NCBI GenBank assembly: GCA_013002925.1
Contig: JABDLQ010000174.1
Span: 1 to 6,675, forward strand
Reading direction: 5' to 3'
Origin: Gammaproteobacteria bacterium
GTDB taxonomy: Bacteria; Pseudomonadota; Gammaproteobacteria; Steroidobacterales; SZUA-146
Length of the DNA stretch: 6,675 nt
The position numbers and the translations under genes are program-made. The number at the start of each line of letters is the position of its first letter. Position 1 is the stretch's first letter. The notes beneath the pieces are model-generated. The model saw only the letters and a program-made list of their open reading frames with translations. It ran no database searches and was not told the DNA's origin. Below are positions 1 through 6,514 of the stretch, piece by piece.

Positions 1-283
1 GGTGGCGGCCACAGGATTCCGAGTCCCGATAACGGCGCTGACCGAAGGTGAGCGCGGCTTATGGAACGTGTTGCTACTTGCTCCGGATTCTTCCCTGACC
101 TCTGAAGGCAGTCATGTGGTGCAGACGCGTGCCGTCGAACTGCATTACCAGGATGGTACGTTTGCTTATATAGGCGGACCGTTACAGCACGATGATCTGA
201 TTGTCGCAGCAGGTGTCAACCGGGTTGTACCCGGGCAACACGTGCGAGTTGGCACAGTGTTGACGCGTACGCAACGACCATGA
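1..283 (+). CDS. RND efflux periplasmic adaptor (membrane fusion protein), C-terminal 93 residues
   Basis: This is the end of a periplasmic adaptor that bridges an RND permease and an outer-membrane channel. The window opens inside the gene; reading from base 2 gives 93 codons before the TGA at 281-283. The visible part begins with VPITAL, then GERGLWNV, and later VELHYQDGTFAYIGGPL and VVPGQHVRVG. That order (VPxxAL, RGLWxV, R-x-VE, AYxxGxL, LVPGQxVR) is the usual layout of the beta-barrel and membrane-proximal domains at the C-terminus of HlyD/AcrA-type adaptors. The helical hairpin, lipoyl domain and signal peptide lie upstream, outside the window. Its stop codon overlaps the permease start by four bases (ATGA), which ties it to the pump operon. 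The GTG at base 2 is an ordinary Val codon, not a start. Family assignment is strong; substrate is unknown. Confidence 0.9.
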   Translation, partial: VAATGFRVPITALTEGERGLWNVLLLAPDSSLTSEGSHVVQTRAVELHYQDGTFAYIGGPLQHDDLIVAAGVNRVVPGQHVRVGTVLTRTQRP

Positions 284-3200
284 GTGACGATTATGAGGCT
301 CCGTGCCGCTCTGCTGGATTGGCCACGCTGTTTTACACCAACCGCTATGCTCTGGTGCTCAGCATCATTGTGATTGTTCTGGCCGGCTGGTCGGCAGTTA
401 CCAATTTACCGCGCATCGAAGACCCTCGCATCACCAACCGCTATTCCCGGGTGACGACACTATTACCGGGTGCATCGGCCCAGCGGGTTGAAGCGCTGGT
501 GACAGATCCTATCGAGGACCAGCTCCAGGAATTATCGGAAATCCGCAAAGTTGAATCAGTATCAAGAGCCAATATTTCTGCAGTCAATATCGAGCTGCAG
601 GACTGGGTTAACGATGCCCAGACCGAGCAAATCTATTCAAAGATTCGCAACCGCCTGCGCAACGTCAGCAGCGACTTGCCTGCTGACGCATCAGAACCGG
701 TGCTCGATGACAAAATCTCAGCGATTGCGTACAGCCTGATTGTTGCGATTAACTGGCGAGATTCAAAAGATGTGCCGCTGAATTTGATGAATCGTCTTGC
801 CGAAGAGCTGGCCGATGGTTTACGCGAAGTGCCCGGCACTGATGTCGTGCGACTGTTTGGTGCTCCGCAGGAAGAAATTTCAGTGGTTGTTGACAGTGCC
901 CAGCTGGCGGCCATGGGTATCGATGCGGCCGGTCTGGCCAATCGTATTGCCAGCTCGGACCCCAAGGCATCTGCCGGCATGTTACGCAACGCGTCCCGCG
1001 ATATGCTGATAGAAGTGGCAGGTGAACTGGACACGGTGCAGCGTATTGCCAGACTGCCGGTGGCAGCAACTACAACCGGACAAATTGTGTCACTTGGTGA
1101 TATCGCAGATGTCGCACGTGGTATCCGTGAACCGCCGACCGCTATTGCACGCACGGATGGCATGCGCAGCATACTCATCGCCGCCCATACCGAGGCCGAT
1201 ATCAGGGTCGATAAATGGGCAGTCAAGGCGCACGCGGTCGTTGATGAGTTTCGTCGCACCACGGGGCAGGGCATCGACGTCAGTATCGCGTTTGAACAAA
1301 GTGGTTACACCAGTGCGCGTCTGAGTACGTTGTCGGGTAACCTGCTGGCAGGCGCATTGGTAGTGATGCTGGTTGTGTTTCTTGGTATGGGCTGGCGCGC
1401 CTCTCTTGTTGTGGGGATGGCCTTACCCTTGTCGGCCTCTCTGACGCTGTTTGGCCTGACCTTTACATCGCAGCAAATTCACCAAATGACTATTTTTGGC
1501 ATGATCGTTGCGATCGGGTTGCTGATCGATAATGCGATCGTCATGACTGATGAGATCAAGCAGCGCCGGGATCAGGGGATGGCACGGGTAGATGCCATTC
1601 GGCATTCAGTATCGCACCTGTTTGTGCCACTACTGGCATCAACACTGACCACGATACTCGGGTTTATGCCGGTATTTTTACTGCCAGGGGCATCCGGTGA
1701 TTTCGTCAGCCCGATTGCATTGGCAGTGGTGCTGGCATTATCTGCGTCGTTTTTGATTTCCATCAGCATCATCCCGGCGCTGGCAGGGATGATGTTGCCC
1801 CACGAGCGGACCTATTCAAAAATACAGTGGCTGCACAATGGCCTGAACTTTGGACATTTGGGGCAGTATTACCGTTCAGTATTGCGACACGCGCTGCAGC
1901 GCCCGCTGCTAACGATACTGCTGTGTGGCGTGCTTCCGGTTTCCGGTTTCCTGCTGGCTACAACGCTAAACCAGGAGTTTTTTCCAGCGGCTGACCGGGA
2001 TCAGTTTGAAGTGGAAGTGTACATGCCGGCAGGCACGTCAATAGCCCGTACCACTGATCTTGTCCGTGACATTGAAGCTGAAATTCGCAAGCAGGACGGG
2101 GTTCGCCAGGTTAACGCGATGATCGGGGGTACTTACCCAACGATCTATTACAACCGCATCATGCGGATTCGTAATGACAGCAGCCATGCCCATCTCATGG
2201 TGTACACCGAATCACTGGCCGATGCCCGGCGACTGGTACGTACGCTGTCGCCGGATTTCAGTCGCCGCTTTGGTGAAGCTCAGGTGCTGGTCAAGGAGTT
2301 TGCCCAGGGACCGCCAGTCGAGGCACCGGTAGGGTTTCGTATTGCCGGCCCCGACACTGAAACGCTGCGGCTGCTGGGTGAAGAGCTGCGACGCATTATG
2401 CACACGGTGCCAGAAATATCAGCGACCCGGGCGACGATCATGGGCGGCGTAGCAAAACTCAATGTGCGCGCTGACGTGGAGCAAACACGCCTGGCAGGAT
2501 TGGCGCTGACGCAAGTAGCGGGGCAGTTGCAAAACAACCTGGAGGGGGGCGTCGGCGGCACCGTGCTGGAAGATCTGGAGTCGCTGCCGATCCGGATTCG
2601 TTATGCGGCCGATGAGCGCGACACGGCAGCTGCCGTGTCGGCCACCAAACTGTTGTCCCCGGTGACCAACACCTGGGTACCGCTTAATGCACTCGGGGAC
2701 ACGGTGCTGCAGCCGGATGATGCGGCGATTAGTCGTTACAACGGCATACGTATCAACCGCGTTCTGGGGTATCTGCAGCCGGGCGAATTTGCGATTGATG
2801 TCAACAAGGCGTTGAAAAAAGCACTTGCCGTAGCTGATTTCAGAATGCCGCCAGGCTATACCCTGAGTACCGAAGGTGACAGCGCTGAACAGGCCGATGC
2901 ACTGGGGGACTTGCTCACTTACCTGCCTGTGTTGCTGATGCTGATGATCACGACTCTGGTGCTGTCTTTTCGGAGCGTAACGCTGGCTGCCGCGATTATT
3001 TGTGTGGCGGGTTTGTCGGTGGGTCTGGGAATGTTCTCAATCTGGTTGGGGCAATACCCGCTGGGGTTCACGGCCATAATCGGTAGCGTGGGTCTCGTTG
3101 GTGTTGCCATCAACGGCACGATCGTAGTGCTTGCATCCATTCGCAATAATGCGCGGGCGCGTCGCGGTGAAATCGAGGCTATGCTCGATGCGACAGTGCA

Positions 3201-3426
3201 TACAACACGCCATATTATCTCGACGACGCTCACGACTATTGGCGGGTTTGCACCATTGCTGTTGTTTACCGGCGGTGATTTTTGGCCGCCACTGGCCATT
3301 GTAATTGCCGGTGGTGTTGGCTTTTCATTTACGCTGTCATTATTTTTTGCACCCGCCGTCTATCGGTTTTTGGCGGTGCATCGCAATGCCCTGCCGGCCT
3401 TTTTTATGGAGCGGGTGCCGGCATGA
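280..3426 (+). CDS. RND efflux permease, AcrB/HAE-like superfamily, 1048 residues
   Basis: Inner-membrane proton-driven exporter and motor of a tripartite pump. Length (1048) matches the roughly 1030-1050 usual for the family. Hydrophobic segments by eye: TM1 ~22-42, TM2 ~350-370, TM3 ~375-396, TM4 ~401-423, TM5 ~449-469, TM6 ~477-501, TM7 ~542-562, TM8 ~881-897, TM9 ~900-922, TM10 ~926-952, TM11 ~979-997 and TM12 ~1004-1030, with two large periplasmic loops (43-349 and 563-880), the classic duplicated RND layout. The first loop has the family pattern LLPGASAQRVEALVTDPIED. TM4 reads GLLIDNAIV (D417, N418), where AcrB has an Asp pair. TM10 reads GVAINGTIVV and has no charged residue, so the AcrB Lys940 equivalent is absent. 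T982 in TM11 appears to match AcrB T978. It is therefore an AcrB relative with a different proton relay, not a close AcrB orthologue. The start at 280 gives an ATGA overlap with the adaptor; no strong Shine-Dalgarno is visible, which fits translational coupling. Substrate is unknown. Confidence 0.95.
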   Translation: MSDDYEAPCRSAGLATLFYTNRYALVLSIIVIVLAGWSAVTNLPRIEDPRITNRYSRVTTLLPGASAQRVEALVTDPIEDQLQELSEIRKVESVSRANISAVNIELQDWVNDAQTEQIYSKIRNRLRNVSSDLPADASEPVLDDKISAIAYSLIVAINWRDSKDVPLNLMNRLAEELADGLREVPGTDVVRLFGAPQEEISVVVDSAQLAAMGIDAAGLANRIASSDPKASAGMLRNASRDMLIEVAGELDTVQRIARLPVAATTTGQIVSLGDIADVARGIREPPTAIARTDGMRSILIAAHTEADIRVDKWAVKAHAVVDEFRRTTGQGIDVSIAFEQSGYTSARLSTLSGNLLAGALVVMLVVFLGMGWRASLVVGMALPLSASLTLFGLTFTSQQIHQMTIFGMIVAIGLLIDNAIVMTDEIKQRRDQGMARVDAIRHSVSHLFVPLLASTLTTILGFMPVFLLPGASGDFVSPIALAVVLALSASFLISISIIPALAGMMLPHERTYSKIQWLHNGLNFGHLGQYYRSVLRHALQRPLLTILLCGVLPVSGFLLATTLNQEFFPAADRDQFEVEVYMPAGTSIARTTDLVRDIEAEIRKQDGVRQVNAMIGGTYPTIYYNRIMRIRNDSSHAHLMVYTESLADARRLVRTLSPDFSRRFGEAQVLVKEFAQGPPVEAPVGFRIAGPDTETLRLLGEELRRIMHTVPEISATRATIMGGVAKLNVRADVEQTRLAGLALTQVAGQLQNNLEGGVGGTVLEDLESLPIRIRYAADERDTAAAVSATKLLSPVTNTWVPLNALGDTVLQPDDAAISRYNGIRINRVLGYLQPGEFAIDVNKALKKALAVADFRMPPGYTLSTEGDSAEQADALGDLLTYLPVLLMLMITTLVLSFRSVTLAAAIICVAGLSVGLGMFSIWLGQYPLGFTAIIGSVGLVGVAINGTIVVLASIRNNARARRGEIEAMLDATVHTTRHIISTTLTTIGGFAPLLLFTGGDFWPPLAIVIAGGVGFSFTLSLFFAPAVYRFLAVHRNALPAFFMERVPA

Positions 3427-4949
3427 GAATGGCGCTTTCCTTTTTACTATTGCTGGTGGCGAGCGCGTGTGTATCCGTACCCGTACCTCCCGATGCGCAG
3501 GCGTTACAGCGTCATGCGGCAAATTGGCATGAACAATCCGGCGTCGATGCAAGCGACACGGGTACACCGCCAGATGAGAACTGGTGGCACACCATTGCGG
3601 ACCCGGTACTTGGTCAACTGATTACCATGGCTTGGGAGAACAACTACGATATAAAAATTGCACAGGCGCGTTTGCAACAGGAAGCGGCCGGTCGTCAGCA
3701 GGCGCGGGCCTTGCTGCTGCCGTCGGTCGGGGCACAGACCAGTTACACATGGACGGAACAAAGCCTGAATTCACCGGCCGGACCGTCCAGTTTGATTAAC
3801 GCGGGCTTAATAGATCGTGAGCTGGAGTTCTGGAACGCGTCGATCGAGCAAAGTTGGGAGATCGATCTGTTTGGTGCCAATCGCTACCAGGTGAACTCGG
3901 CGACAGCCCGTATGCAGGCCGCGATGGCCGCACGTCACGGCGCCGCCCAGGCGGTGCTGGCACAGGTGGTGTCAGCTTATGTGGAATATCATGGCTTCAG
4001 GCAGCGGCTCGATGTCCTTGCGCGGAATACCGCTTTGCAGGAAGCGTCTTTGGTCATCATCGAGCGGCGTGCTGATCTCGGGCTGGAATCCCGCCTGGCA
4101 GTACGTCGCGCCGCCGGGCAACTGGCCACAGCCCGCGCTGGAGTGCCCGGTCTCCGAGGAGCGCAGCAGGCGGCAATGCATCGGCTGACGGTGCTGCTGG
4201 ACGTTCCCGCCGGTGAGCTGGATCCACTATTACACTCTTCATCCGGCATGTTAGCGTTACCGGCGGCTGCGACAGGCATTAAATCTGAACTGTTAATGCG
4301 TCGCCCGGATGTGGCGGTTGCAGAACTGATGATGCAGGCCAGCGCTGCGGATGTGGGCGTGGCCAAAGCCAACCTGTTTCCGCGCTTCGCTCTAAGCGCA
4401 GTGGGAGGCTATGAAAGCAGCAGTGTTTCATCCCTGATCAATGGTGCCAGTCGCAGCCTGGGAATCGTACCGCAACTGAGCGCACCGCTGTTTCAGGGTG
4501 GACGCTTACGGGCGCAGCGTGATGCCGCGCAGGCGCGATGGGTCAGTGCGCTTGCAAACTACCAGAAGACGGTGGTCGCGGCGTGTGCCGATGCAGAGAT
4601 TGAGCTGGCACGCTATTACAGTGAGCGGCGCGCGGCAGAGCATGTCGAGCTGGCCTTCGACGAGGAACAGGCTGCGGCCGAACTGGCACAAAAACTCTAT
4701 GAAAGGGGCCTTTTGAACGCACTTGAACTCATTGATGCCCGACGCAGGTCATTGCAGGCCGAAGATGAGTGGATTCGGAACCGGATTCGCCAGCAGTTGA
4801 CGTTTGTTAACCTGTACATTGCTTTGGGCGGTGGCTGGCAGTCATTCGCCGAACACCAGGTGCATGAAAACCGGGTGCATGAACCCCAGGTGCATGAACC
4901 CCAGGTGCATCACACCCTGACCCACGAAAACACCCTTCCGAACCCGTAA
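3423..4949 (+). CDS. Outer-membrane efflux channel lipoprotein, NodT/OprM family, 508 residues
   Basis: TolC-like trimeric exit duct of the pump. The chosen start (ATG at 3423, overlapping the permease TGA as ATGA) gives a short lipoprotein signal peptide, LLLLVASAC, with the lipidated Cys at residue 16 and Val at +2, consistent with outer-membrane sorting. A GGAG at 3408-3411 lies 11 bases upstream. Family marks in order: DENWWHTIADPVLGQLI (51-67), the IAQARLQQ helix start (79-86), LLPSVGAQTSY (98-108, strand), WEIDLFGANR (145-154), LLMRRPDVAVAE (290-301), VGVAKANLFPRFALS (311-325), QLSAPLFQGGRLRAQRDAA (351-369) and YIALGGGW (465-472). This is the two-fold repeated helix/strand plan of the outer membrane factor family. 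After ALGGGW, where members commonly end soon, there are about 36 more residues rich in His and built from a QVHEP-like pentapeptide repeat. The same frame is open upstream to 3282, but a start there would sit inside the permease gene and bury the signal peptide. Confidence 0.95.
   Translation: MRMALSFLLLLVASACVSVPVPPDAQALQRHAANWHEQSGVDASDTGTPPDENWWHTIADPVLGQLITMAWENNYDIKIAQARLQQEAAGRQQARALLLPSVGAQTSYTWTEQSLNSPAGPSSLINAGLIDRELEFWNASIEQSWEIDLFGANRYQVNSATARMQAAMAARHGAAQAVLAQVVSAYVEYHGFRQRLDVLARNTALQEASLVIIERRADLGLESRLAVRRAAGQLATARAGVPGLRGAQQAAMHRLTVLLDVPAGELDPLLHSSSGMLALPAAATGIKSELLMRRPDVAVAELMMQASAADVGVAKANLFPRFALSAVGGYESSSVSSLINGASRSLGIVPQLSAPLFQGGRLRAQRDAAQARWVSALANYQKTVVAACADAEIELARYYSERRAAEHVELAFDEEQAAAELAQKLYERGLLNALELIDARRRSLQAEDEWIRNRIRQQLTFVNLYIALGGGWQSFAEHQVHENRVHEPQVHEPQVHHTLTHENTLPNP
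4857..4916 (+). repeat. 15-bp tandem repeat, four units, encoding His-containing pentapeptides
   Basis: Four successive 15-bp units lie in the reading frame of the efflux channel gene: 4857-4871, 4872-4886, 4887-4901 and 4902-4916. Units two and three differ only at one base (CGG against CAG); units one and four diverge in the last codons. They encode QVHEN, RVHEP, QVHEP and QVHHT. Because the unit is a multiple of three, gain or loss of copies would keep the frame. The repeat sits after the conserved end of the channel domain and ends 30 bases before the stop codon, so it forms a periplasm-facing tail if topology follows TolC/OprM. Confidence 0.9.
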
Positions 4950-4956
4950 CTTCCGG

Positions 4957-4962
4957 CATAAT
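4957..4962 (+). promoter_or_regulatory. Possible -10 element upstream of mazG
   Basis: CATAAT matches five of six bases of the sigma-70 -10 consensus and lies in the 41-base gap between the efflux channel stop (4949) and the mazG start (4991). A transcript would begin near 4969 and have a short leader of about 20 bases. The best -35 candidate (TTCCGA at 4936-4941, spacing 15) is poor, so this rests on the -10 and on its position. If it is not a promoter, mazG is transcribed by read-through from the pump operon; I see no terminator in the gap. Confidence 0.3.
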
Positions 4963-4990
4963 GCGGGTACGGTTTGCTACGGGATATGTG

Positions 4991-5773
4991 ATGTCGGGGA
5001 TTGATCGATTGCTCAGTATAATGACGCGCCTGCGTGATCGCGAGACTGGCTGTCCGTGGGATATTTCTCAAACTTTTCAAACGATTGCACCATATACTTT
5101 AGAAGAAGCTTACGAAGTGGTGGATGCGATTGAGCGCAAAGACTACGACGCGCTCCGGGGCGAACTTGGCGATCTTTTGTTGCAGGTCGTGTTTCATGCC
5201 CAGATGGCCGCTGAGGAAAATCTGTTCGATTTTAACGATGTCGCAACGGCGATAGCCAACAAAATGGAACAGCGGCACCCGCATGTATTCGGTGATGTGC
5301 CAGCGGCTACACCCGCCGAGGTACGCGCAAACTGGCAGCAGATTAAACACCAGGAGCGTGGTGATGAGTCGGTCATGGCGGATATTCCCCATGCCATGCC
5401 GGCACTGAAAAGGGCGCAGAAAATCGGCTCCAGGGCGACGTCGATCGGATTCGACTGGCCGGACCAGACAGGTGCGTTAAACAAGCTGCAAGAGGAATTG
5501 GCAGAATTGCATGATGCGATTGCCGATGCCCGGCACGCCTCTATGGAGCATGAAATGGGTGACGTGATGTTCAGTCTGGTCAATGTTTGCCGGCATCTGG
5601 GCCTCGATGCAGAAAGTGCGCTGGGCAAGGCCAACCGGCGGTTTACCGAACGTTTTACCCAGGTCGAGCGTGCCGTCCGGGAGCACCAGGAGCGTACCGG
5701 CGAGACGGCGGGTCCGGAGTTCATGGAGGGTCATTGGCAGGCCGCAAAAAAACAAACAAAAACAACGACATAA
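4991..5773 (+). CDS. mazG: Nucleoside triphosphate pyrophosphohydrolase MazG
   Basis: MazG hydrolyses nucleoside triphosphates to monophosphate and pyrophosphate; the E. coli enzyme is a cytoplasmic dimer linked to housecleaning of the nucleotide pool and to lowering (p)ppGpp. The 260-residue product has both tandem MazG domains. In the N-terminal domain, IDRLLSIMTRLRD (4-16), CPWD (21-24), EEAYE (38-42) and ELGD (58-61) are present; in the C-terminal domain, FDW (154-156), EELAE (168-172) and EMGD (188-191). These EExxE / ExxD motifs supply the Mg-binding acidic residues. E. coli MazG is 263 residues and begins in the same way, so ATG 4991 is preferred over an in-frame ATG at 4961, which adds ten unmatched residues. 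A weak GGGA (4981-4984) lies six bases before this start; an in-frame GTG at 4988 is a possible alternative. The tail KKQTKTTT is A-rich and differs from E. coli. No mazEF or relA is next to it here. Confidence 0.96.
   Translation: MSGIDRLLSIMTRLRDRETGCPWDISQTFQTIAPYTLEEAYEVVDAIERKDYDALRGELGDLLLQVVFHAQMAAEENLFDFNDVATAIANKMEQRHPHVFGDVPAATPAEVRANWQQIKHQERGDESVMADIPHAMPALKRAQKIGSRATSIGFDWPDQTGALNKLQEELAELHDAIADARHASMEHEMGDVMFSLVNVCRHLGLDAESALGKANRRFTERFTQVERAVREHQERTGETAGPEFMEGHWQAAKKQTKTTT
5746..5752 (+). other. A7 run in the phase of a -1 ribosomal slippery heptamer, 3' end of mazG
   Basis: Seven consecutive A read in the mazG frame as the last base of GCA followed by AAA AAA, which is the A_AAA_AAA phase known to allow tandem -1 tRNA slippage. 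It is seven codons before the mazG stop. A ribosome shifting here would continue in a frame open to a TGA at 5890-5892, adding about 45 residues in place of the last six. No convincing stem-loop stimulator is visible just downstream; a six-pair stem (5761-5766 with 5784-5789) is weak. The motif is certain, use of it is speculative. Confidence 0.25.
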
Positions 5774-5878
5774 AATTAACAATGTTGTTCAGGCTGGATT
5801 CAGCGTCAGAGCCATATGATGTCACTGTCACCGGCAGAAGCTATGCGGCGACGGATTTACATGATCAGACTGGCATTC

Positions 5879-5882
5879 GGAG
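5879..5882 (+). promoter_or_regulatory. Ribosome binding site of the glycine-zipper protein gene
   Basis: GGAG lies six bases before the ATG at 5889. It supports that start, which also yields a standard Sec signal peptide. Confidence 0.7.
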
Positions 5883-5888
5883 ACAGAT

Positions 5889-6491
5889 ATGAACAACGTG
5901 AAACTGACACTCATTGGCCTGGTTACCCTGGCACTGACGCCCCTGGCATCTGCAGACTATACCTCCAGCCGCAGTGGCAATGCCGATTACCGCTATGCGG
6001 ATGTAATCGAGGTAGAGCCCATCATTCGGTATGTGCGGGTCGATGTCCCGCGCCGTGAGTGCTGGGACGAAGAGGTATATTATGAGCGGCGCGAATCGCG
6101 TCATTATGCACGCTCCCGAAACCGGGGAACTGCTGGTGCAACGATTGCCGGTGGTTTGATCGGTGGTGTTATCGGGCGGCAGATCGGCGGTGGTTCGGGT
6201 CGGGATGCCATGACGGTGGTTGGCACCCTGGTCGGATCAGCACTGGCCAGCGACCGGGCACGACGCGATCGGGATTATTACGAAGACCGGGATTCCCGTG
6301 ATCGTCACATTGCCGGCGAGGTACGCACCGTGGAGCGCTGCGAAGTACGACGCGAAGTGCATGAGGAAGAACGAATCGATGGATATCGGGTCAAGTATGT
6401 TTATGATGGCCGTGAATATTCTACGCGCACGGATGAAGATCCCGGCGATCGCATCAAGGTGCGGGTGTCCGTGAGTCCGGCGCGCTATTGA
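5889..6491 (+). CDS. Exported glycine-zipper protein, YcfJ-like
   Basis: A 200-residue envelope protein of unknown role. Residues 1-22 form a Sec signal peptide with a cleavage site after ASA (22). A glycine zipper spans about 80-120 (GATIAGGLIGGVIGRQIGGG, then VVGTLVGSALAS), a small-residue-rich pair of helices that can insert in or pack against membrane. The flanks match the plan of E. coli YcfJ: a segment ending RREC before the zipper, RC after it, and a C-terminal GYRVKY-YDGREYSTRTDEDPG block like YcfJ's Y-V-Y--G-----M--DPG. The only two cysteines, C58 and C151, sit on either side of the zipper and could form a disulfide. Between zipper and C-terminal block is a very charged stretch, DRARRDRDYYEDRDSRDR (122-139), unlike YcfJ and perhaps flexible. 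It lacks a lipobox, so it is not a lipoprotein of the Rickettsia 17-kDa type. Family is likely, function is not known. Confidence 0.85.
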   Translation: MNNVKLTLIGLVTLALTPLASADYTSSRSGNADYRYADVIEVEPIIRYVRVDVPRRECWDEEVYYERRESRHYARSRNRGTAGATIAGGLIGGVIGRQIGGGSGRDAMTVVGTLVGSALASDRARRDRDYYEDRDSRDRHIAGEVRTVERCEVRREVHEEERIDGYRVKYVYDGREYSTRTDEDPGDRIKVRVSVSPARY

Positions 6492-6504
6492 GCAGGTGCG
6501 AACA

Positions 6505-6508
6505 GGGA
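6505..6508 (+). promoter_or_regulatory. Ribosome binding site of the right-edge gene
   Basis: GGGA within CAGGGAAAACAG lies six bases before the ATG at 6515. It supports translation of the partial gene in the 23-base gap after the previous stop. Confidence 0.55.
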
Positions 6509-6514
6509 AAACAG

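Noticed and set aside
633..1274. Minus-strand open frame of 213 codons opposite the permease
   Set aside because: Its translation is low-complexity Ser/Ala/Arg/Thr-rich, it has no recognisable domain, and the plus strand is an unambiguous conserved gene.
2919..3299. Minus-strand open frame of 126 codons opposite the permease C-terminus
   Set aside because: Antisense shadow of transmembrane-coding sequence, no domain signal.
3282..3422. In-frame upstream extension of the efflux channel gene
   Set aside because: It lies inside the permease gene and would hide the lipoprotein signal peptide; the ATG at 3423 with ATGA overlap fits the family.
4961..4990. Upstream ATG for mazG at 4961
   Set aside because: The extra ten residues have no counterpart in MazG proteins, and the ATG is part of the candidate -10 region.
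5194..5724. Minus-strand open frame of 176 codons opposite mazG
   Set aside because: Antisense shadow of a conserved gene; Ser/Ala/Cys-rich with no motif or ribosome binding site.
5761..5789. Inverted repeat AACAAC / GTTGTT after mazG as a terminator
   Set aside because: Six AT-rich pairs with a 17-base loop and no T-run following; not a credible intrinsic terminator.
5815..5820. TATGAT as a -10 element for the glycine-zipper gene
   Set aside because: Five of six bases match, but no -35 at 15-19 bases upstream is recognisable; too weak to annotate.
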